From Lolium rigidum (taxonomy: Eukaryota; Streptophyta; Magnoliopsida; Poales; Poaceae), in NCBI RefSeq assembly GCF_022539505.1, contig NC_061512.1:149527962-149591961 (forward strand): 64,000 bases of DNA, in the 5' to 3' direction. A model generated the notes under the pieces. That model was not told the origin of the DNA, ran no database searches, and worked only from the letters and a program-made list of their open reading frames with translations. Positions 58,315 to 64,000 of the stretch are shown here, in pieces. Numbering within the stretch: position 1 is the stretch's first letter; every line of letters begins with the position of its first letter. The translations under genes were made by a program, and so were the position numbers.

Positions 58315-58986
58315 GTCTATGCGTGGTTGCAAGCACCCGCCCATAGACTCGGGGGCTACTCCCATCGGGAGCGCTTCGCGCACCCGACCAAAAGCAACTT
58401 CGACTCTACATCGTGCACAAGATTAAACAGATGATCAAGACATTCGGCGAAGACAACTTTAGTCTCTGCCCGAAGCTTCACTTCGGCCAGACACTCGGGG
58501 GGCTACTGACGTGGGCATAACCATTCGGGTACTCGACATTGCCATACCCGGTGCAAACTATGAAGGTGGACCGGCACGAGGACTCGACAAGCCGGACCTG
58601 CACGCGCCTCAACTTGGACTACAAGGAAAGAAGACTCCAATATGAATCCTACTAGGACTCTTGTAAACCCTAGCTTGGCTGATATATAAAGCCAGGCAGG
58701 GGCACCCCTTAGACAAGCATAATCAGAAACATAATCATAGAGGCGACACGCCTAGACGTCGCAACCCGCGAACTAGAACTAGACTAGATACAACTACTCC
58801 GCCCATGGCGCCCCCCTGTACATATATATTCATATAGTGGATTGCCAGCAGGACATAGCGATACCCCACCGTGGGGACGTGAACCTGGGTACGCCGTGTA
58901 CCGCCTCGCTCACGGAACTTCCATCGTCGCCTTTCTCTAAAACCCAAGCCCCTCATGGTGGGCATTGCCGAGGAACTGCCTCGTCA
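58299..58986 (+). mobile_element. Tat-like element 3' end with LTR, fused to copia
   Basis: From GAGTAGTACAACTTGAG (58299) onward it follows the internal 3' end of the outer Tat-like element (46224 onward), including the CTCGGGGGCTAC tract, and then a full 480-bp LTR (58507-58986, TGACGTGGG...CCTCGTCA). The 5' part of that element is absent. Confidence 0.85.
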
Positions 58987-59455
58987 TACGAACTTCAGCC
59001 TCACCACCTTCCCGGCAACACTGTCTTTTACCTTTCTTCCTTCGCCACTTTCATGGAGGGATACTGCGGTATCACTCCTTCCGTAAACAACTTCTCCTTC
59101 TTTTACTATCTCCAGAAGAATTCTCTCCAGGATAAAAAGCTTCCGTACACCAAACCCTTCGTCCGATGCGGGGGTTGCATCCTATCGCCCCGTCAAGGGA
59201 GCAACTTCTTCAAGCTTGCCGGTCTGGAATCTGTTCGGACTTGGAAAAAGTCTTTTTTCTATGTCCGGAACGGTGGCCCGGATGATTTCATCAATCTTCC
59301 GGACTACATCCCTGGGCCCCCCTCTATGACAAACTGGCTCCACAAACCCCGGGATGATAGAGAGTCCCAGCGGGTGGCTCAATATGTTGAGAAGAGCCAA
59401 GAGGAGACCAACCTGTGCGCCGAGGATATTGTGAGGACCTTCCTTTCTCGCCGGG
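58987..59455 (+). pseudogene. Gypsy-type 'Transposase_28' (PF04195-like) frame, fragment
   Basis: An open frame with ELQPHHLPGNTVFYLSSFAT, FMEGYCGITPSVNNFSFFYY, CGGCILSPRQGSNFF and SFFYVRNGGPDDFINLPDY matches the plant 'putative gypsy type transposon' domain, found in gag-like frames of Tat-lineage elements. It is cut left by the LTR end and right by the CACTA start, and spans about 155 residues. Function unknown. Confidence 0.65.
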
Positions 59456-59769
59456 CACTACAAGGGAAAGGCCTACCGCCGGCGAACCTAAAAGGCCCAT
59501 TGCCGGCGCACCACGAGCCCGCCGGTGCGAACGGGCCGGTGATAACGGGCCACTGCCGGCGCACCAGGAAGTGCACCGGCGATAGAACGGATACTGCCGG
59601 CGCGCCATCGCCGCTCCGCCGGCAAAGGACAATTTCCACCGGCGCACCAGCAGCCGCGCCGGCAGTAGTGCTTCCAGCACTGGCGCATGCCACGTGCGCC
59701 GGCAGTAAGTCATTTAGGTGCGCCGGCAATAAATTCGAAAAATCTTTTTTCACCTTTTTTCCAGCATAT

Positions 59770-60960
59770 TAGAATACATATTTGACAGCAGTATATATTT
59801 ACAACACAGTTCATATTTGTACAGCAGCACATGCAATATGAGAAGCACATAGAGAGTCAAGTATCATTTCGGTATCAATACACAAATACACAAGTCTCGT
59901 TCCGGAATGAGATTCATACAACACATGTGCATATGCAACACCGAACGACGAAGTTTCACAAAGTTAGAAGTCTCGGTACATAGTCGTCACAAGTATCGTT
60001 ATACACCTCACAATGTAGGTCCTAACCTAAACTACAATCACATAGAACATGACCAACATGGTCATGATGACCATCATCACGAAGGCCATGGTCTTCATCC
60101 GGTTCCTCCTCATGTCCCTCATCTCTCCCGCTACATAACGGGCGTATCTTCCTTCCGCCTCCACCCTAGTGGGGTATCCCTTGTAGCTGTTGCCGCTGAA
60201 ACGGTGCACCTGTCTCCGACAGTCCTCCCAGTCGTCGTAGACTCCAGGAACCCTCCCCTTGTACACGACATATGTCGTCGGCATATCCATTCACAAGACA
60301 AGTAAAACGTTAGTACCAATGCAATGAACAAGTGCCAACTCAAATAAGAGACAAGTAGTACGCTAAATAGCATATGCCTCATACTTTGTTGGTCGAAATA
60401 AATAATAACATACAGGGATGGGGTCAGCGAGGCTAGGTAGGATGCACAATAGATTGATATTTGTGGCCATCACACCAAGCCTCACTGGCCCCACCTCGGA
60501 GTGTACAAGTGACCGAACATTTTAATCATCGGCCAATGCAATTAAGAAGTGCGAACTCAAATAAAAGACAAGTAGTACGAATTAAATAGCGTGCCTCATA
60601 CTTTGTCGGTCGAAACAAATATTAACATCCAGGGATGGAGTCAGTGAGGCTAGGTAGGATGCACAAGAGATTGATACTTGTGGCCGTCGCACCAAGGCTC
60701 ACTGGCTCCACCCCCGAGTGTACGAGTGACCGAACATTCTAATCATCGGCGAACTCCAAATACGAGGCAAGTAATGCAAATAATTATTAAGCTATCTAGG
60801 CCATAATCTTGAAATATATAGCAAAGTAAATGAAACAATAGACACATGTTCACATGCACATTCATACAACTAAATAAAAGAAACAAGTCGATTCTATTGG
60901 AATATATAACAATTATTACAATACGGAAGTTCAAGGACATATCGTTCAAGCTTTAGCAAG
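59770..60960. repeat. CACTA non-coding region with a 200-bp duplication
   Basis: No gene. About 60340-60545 and 60555-60745 are tandem copies sharing 'gacaagtagtacg', 'gcctcatactttgt', 'gaggctaggtaggatgcaca' and 'gtgaccgaacatt'. 60027-60382 has short frames without motifs. Confidence 0.7.
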
Positions 60961-60984
60961 TGTTCCCGTCGTAGGATCAGGTTG

Positions 60985-62868
60985 TACGCCTAGGGGGGAA
61001 TGGACGGCAGCCCTCAAGCGAGTTGAACGGCCTCTCATCACGCGACATCTCCAAGCGGAGTTCTATCTCGTCATTAGGTGGTAGACCGTAGCCGTAGAAG
61101 AACTCGCCAGACCTAACGTTGACATCCTGCATGATTACCGTGCAAATGAACTGCTAGATGCGACCCCAGTTCTTTCTAATCTCTCTATCAGGGACATCCG
61201 CCATGTTTGCAAACCTGTTTCTGAGATTCTCTGGCAGCAACATGTCATCTGCGTACTTTATGTACTCCTGCATCTGAAGGATGGCGTACCACGCGTCCAT
61301 CCCATTGTCTTGCGTCGATCGCTCGAGGCAGGGGAAGTTGGTTGTGTGGGTTAAGACCAAGCCTCCTCGGGATTTCCTCTCTACTTTGAGGGGGCTCGCC
61401 TTGTTGGCGAAGCCGGTGAGAGCATCATTGAGAAGGGCCCTGATGTGGGTGTAGTCTTTCTTGCGGTCTCTACCCGAGTCGAGATAGACTGCATGCGAGT
61501 GTTGCGGGTGCACGACGATGAGGGTGCAGAACTTGTCTCTGCGGAAAACACACGGATTAACCTTTGGAAATGCAAATGGAGATATAGGATAGAATGGTGA
61601 TGGGGGACTAGCAAGTGATTACTTACTCGGGGAAGTAAGGGATGAGAATGGCGCCCTTTTTAATGTTCGCCAGCATGAAATCCTCGACCTGTCTGGGTGG
61701 CAATCGCGCGATCCCCAGGCGTTGCGGATGATGCTCTCCCGCATATAGAAGGGGTCTATTATCGCGATGGTCGGCGTCCCCTCCTTAACAATCTGGGAAG
61801 ACAAGCTAAGAGCAACTAGGCGAACCACACTAAAGTGGAGCGCTTGCATGCGATAGATGCTGAAGATGTCGTTGAACCGGATGAAGCACAAGTCCGCGGG
61901 GTACTTCTCAACGAAGTTCATGCCAGTTGGCACCTTCGCCACGAAGATAGGGTAAGCAGGATCTTTTGATTTGAGAAGAATGTTCTCCACATGCTCGACG
62001 AGTCTCATGCAAGCTCCTCATATCCGGGGTGAGTTTATTCAGGACATGCTCCGGCAGCATCGGTTCACCCAAGTGATGCGAGAGGTCGCCAATTGTTTGG
62101 CAACTTGTCAAGGAGTGGGACCTTGTCCTTGGATTTGGCCGCCGCCTTGTCTTTGGCGTCCTTCTTATTTGCCCTCTTCCTCTTCTTGGGTTGTAGTGCT
62201 GGACCATCCATCGCCGTAGTGGTCGTAGCACGGAGTGTGTTTGGGCTCAGCATATTTTTGACGGCGGCGGTGGCGACCTCCTCAGGATTTTCCTCCTCAG
62301 CCGTTTCTTGAGAATCAAACAGCTTCTTGGAGCACACATATTTCGATGCCGGCGCATCCTCATGGAAAACTTGTGAAGACGTAGGAATATCCCATTGGAA
62401 GTTCTCACGTTCGTATTCCTCGGCCTCTGGCGCAGCTGGCTGTTGTGGTGGGGCGCTGACCTCCGGCGCAGCTGGCCGTTACGGTGGGGCGATGACCACC
62501 GGCGCCGCCGGCTGTCGTGGAGGGACGCCGACATGTGGCGCCGCAAGGTGCTTGTCTTTGCTTGCCGTCGACCCCGAGTAGGTGTTGATCCGAATTAGGG
62601 TCTTCGGCCATAGCGGTACCCAACCCTTCAGTGAGGCCAGATTCAACGGGCTATCGTCATCGGCACCATGCGGTTGATTAGGAGGAAACAAATCCTCATA
62701 GCCCGGTAACGCCCGATCCACTTCAACCCGGTAAACGTCATCCACCATATCTCGTGTGTGCCACTTCTTATCCAGGGGCCGAAGGATGGACCCCCTCGCG
62801 ACGTCTTTGAGTTCGTCGTTTACTCTCATCAGGAAGGTGCATGGCGTTGAGAGCGCCTGCGAGAACAT
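60985..62868 (-). pseudogene. CACTA ORF2: Ulp1-like protein gene
   Basis: Minus strand. Pieces: 62868-62479 (VNDELKDVARGSILRPLDKK, YEDLFPPNQPHGADDDSPLN), a Pro/Ala-rich linker, a Lys-rich basic stretch (62200-62100, KKRKRANKKDAKDKAAAKSK), then IFVAKVPTGMNFVEKYPADL and IIDPFYMRESIIRNAW (62008-61700). A canonical 86-bp intron (GTAAGT at 61626, AG at 61541) joins to VVHPQHSHAVYLDSGRDRKK and NWGRI (to 61154), continuing past an in-frame stop to about 60985. The His and Asp of an Ulp1-like cysteine protease fold are visible, but where Cys is expected the sequence reads QDNGMDAWYAI. There are frame breaks near 62050 and 61700. Role in transposition is unknown; the TNP1/transposase gene is not in the window. 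Confidence 0.7.
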
Positions 62869-63035
62869 GTGTATGGCGTTAGAGAGAGGGCAAGGATGAC
62901 GAAACTAATATATTAACTGGATGTACACATTAGTTAATTACCGTGAGGGCATTGAGCTGGGCTAATGTCGACGGGCCGGCACATGCGGCGGCGGGCGTGC
63001 AAGTGACGGAGGGGCTGCTACCCGGCATGGACGGT

Positions 63036-64000
63036 TGATGTCTACGGGAGCTTCTATTCTTGTAGACAGTGTTGGGCCTCCAAGAGCAGAGGTTTGTAGA
63101 ACAGCAGCAAGTTTCCCTTAAGTGGATACCCAAGGTTTATCGAACTCAGGGAGGAAGAGGTCAAAGATATCCCTCTCATGCAACCCTGCAACCACAAAGC
63201 AAGAAGTCTCTTGTGTCCCCAACACACCTAATAGGTGCACTAGTTCGGCAAAGAGATAGTGAAATACAGGTGGTATGAATGAATATGAGCAGTAGTAACA
63301 GCGTGTAGTTGATGGTGGTAATATGGTAGCAGTAGTAACGCAGCAGTAGTAACGCAGTAAAACAGTAAACAAGCAGCGATAGCGATATTTAGGAACAAGG
63401 CCTAGGGATTAGACTTTCACTAGTGGACACTCTCAACATTGATCACATAACAGAATAGATAAATGCATACTCTACACTCTTTTGTTGGATGATGAACACA
63501 TTGTGTAGGATTACACGAACCCTCAATGCCGGAGTTAACAAGCTCCACAATTCAATGTTCATATTTAAATAACCTTAGAGTGCAAGAAAGATCAACACGA
63601 CTAAACCAAGTACTAACACAGCATGCACACTTGTCACCTTCACACTATGTAGGAGGAATAGATCACATCAATACTATCATAGCAATAGTTAACTTCACAA
63701 TCTACAAGAGATCATGATCATAGCATACGCCAAGTACTAACACGGATGCACACACTGTCACCATTACACCGTGCGGGAGGAATAAAACTACTTTAATAAC
63801 ATTGCTAGAGTAGCACATAGATAAATTGTGATACAAAACACATTGCAATCATAAAGAGATATAAATAAGCACTTCACTACGCCATTCATAACAGTGAGTA
63901 AGTATTCTGTGAAATATAGCCTAAGAGACCCACACGGTGCACACACTGTCACCTTTACACACGTGGGACAAGGAGTCTCCGGAGATCACATAAGTAAAAC
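63036..64000 (-). mobile_element. Athila-type gypsy LTR, incomplete
   Basis: TGATGTCTACGGGAGCTTC opens an LTR in reverse orientation (U5 side first). It shares 'agcagcaagtttccct' and 'aaggtttatcgaac' with the LTR at 43810. From 63600 it shows repeats of 'gcacacactgtcacc' and 'gcacacttgtcacc' (63626, 63750, 63940), spaced by about 120-190 bp. It continues beyond the window. Confidence 0.75.

Larger units (their letters stand above)
59456..63035 (-). mobile_element. CACTA transposon, right part outside the window or displaced
   Basis: The terminus CACTACAAGGGAAAGGCC at 59456 is a canonical CACTA end, preceded by GGG as likely 3-bp duplication. Subterminal repeats built on TGCCGGCGCACC in both orientations fill 59476-59730. 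The Ulp1-like gene on the minus strand reads towards this end. A gypsy LTR interrupts the element at 63036, so the other terminus is not seen. Confidence 0.85.

Overview
This is a plant nuclear genome segment, almost certainly from a Pooideae grass (the wheat, barley, oat and ryegrass group). The evidence is an intron-containing GC-rich gene, a grass-type DUF1618 relic, a CYP89A-like P450, BARE/Angela-type copia LTRs, Athila-lineage gypsy LTRs, a tRNA-derived SINE, Stowaway and Tourist MITEs and a CACTA element. I cannot name the species. A run of exactly 100 N (24401-24500) marks a scaffold gap.

Region 1 (about 1-20 kb) is a small gene island. It holds a LINE ORF1-like fragment at the left edge (minus), a two-exon DOG1-domain gene (1289-2267, plus), a decayed DUF1618 locus (3481-4319) disrupted by a 35-bp duplication and followed by a LINE (4364-7522, minus), and an intact single-exon cytochrome P450 (14700-16208, minus). 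Between them lie mostly small insertions whose ends and target-site duplications (TSDs) can be read directly: Tourist, Stowaway, a SINE split by a solo LTR, a 1.9-kb Mutator-like element, a LINE 3' fragment ending about 230 bp upstream of the P450 start, an hAT element and a 317-bp Mutator-type MITE.

Region 2 (about 20-59 kb) is a nest of retrotransposons. A Tat-like gypsy is interrupted by a BARE/Angela-like copia. The copia is interrupted by an Athila-type LTR piece, the gap, a LINE (itself split by a 2.9-kb solo LTR), and a non-autonomous Tat-like element full of tandem repeats, which carries an 8.2-kb gag-protease-only Athila-type element (TSD GAGTC). A second copia LTR is split by a 5.4-kb solo LTR (TSD ACATC) and followed by an open gag-protease-integrase frame, which ends abruptly in a fused Tat-like 3' end.

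Region 3 (about 59-64 kb) is a CACTA transposon (start 59456) inserted in a gypsy-type 'Transposase_28' frame. It carries a minus-strand Ulp1-like gene and is itself interrupted by another Athila-type LTR that runs off the window.

No prokaryote-like operon, CRISPR array, rRNA or tRNA gene is present. I see no new biological system. The most informative features are the readable nest order, the chimeric copia/Tat junction, the long solo LTRs, the LINE ORF1/ORF2 ATGA overlap, the altered P450 I-helix, and a recurrent CG/CAG/CGAG difference between paired LTRs that may be a sequencing artefact breaking transposon frames.
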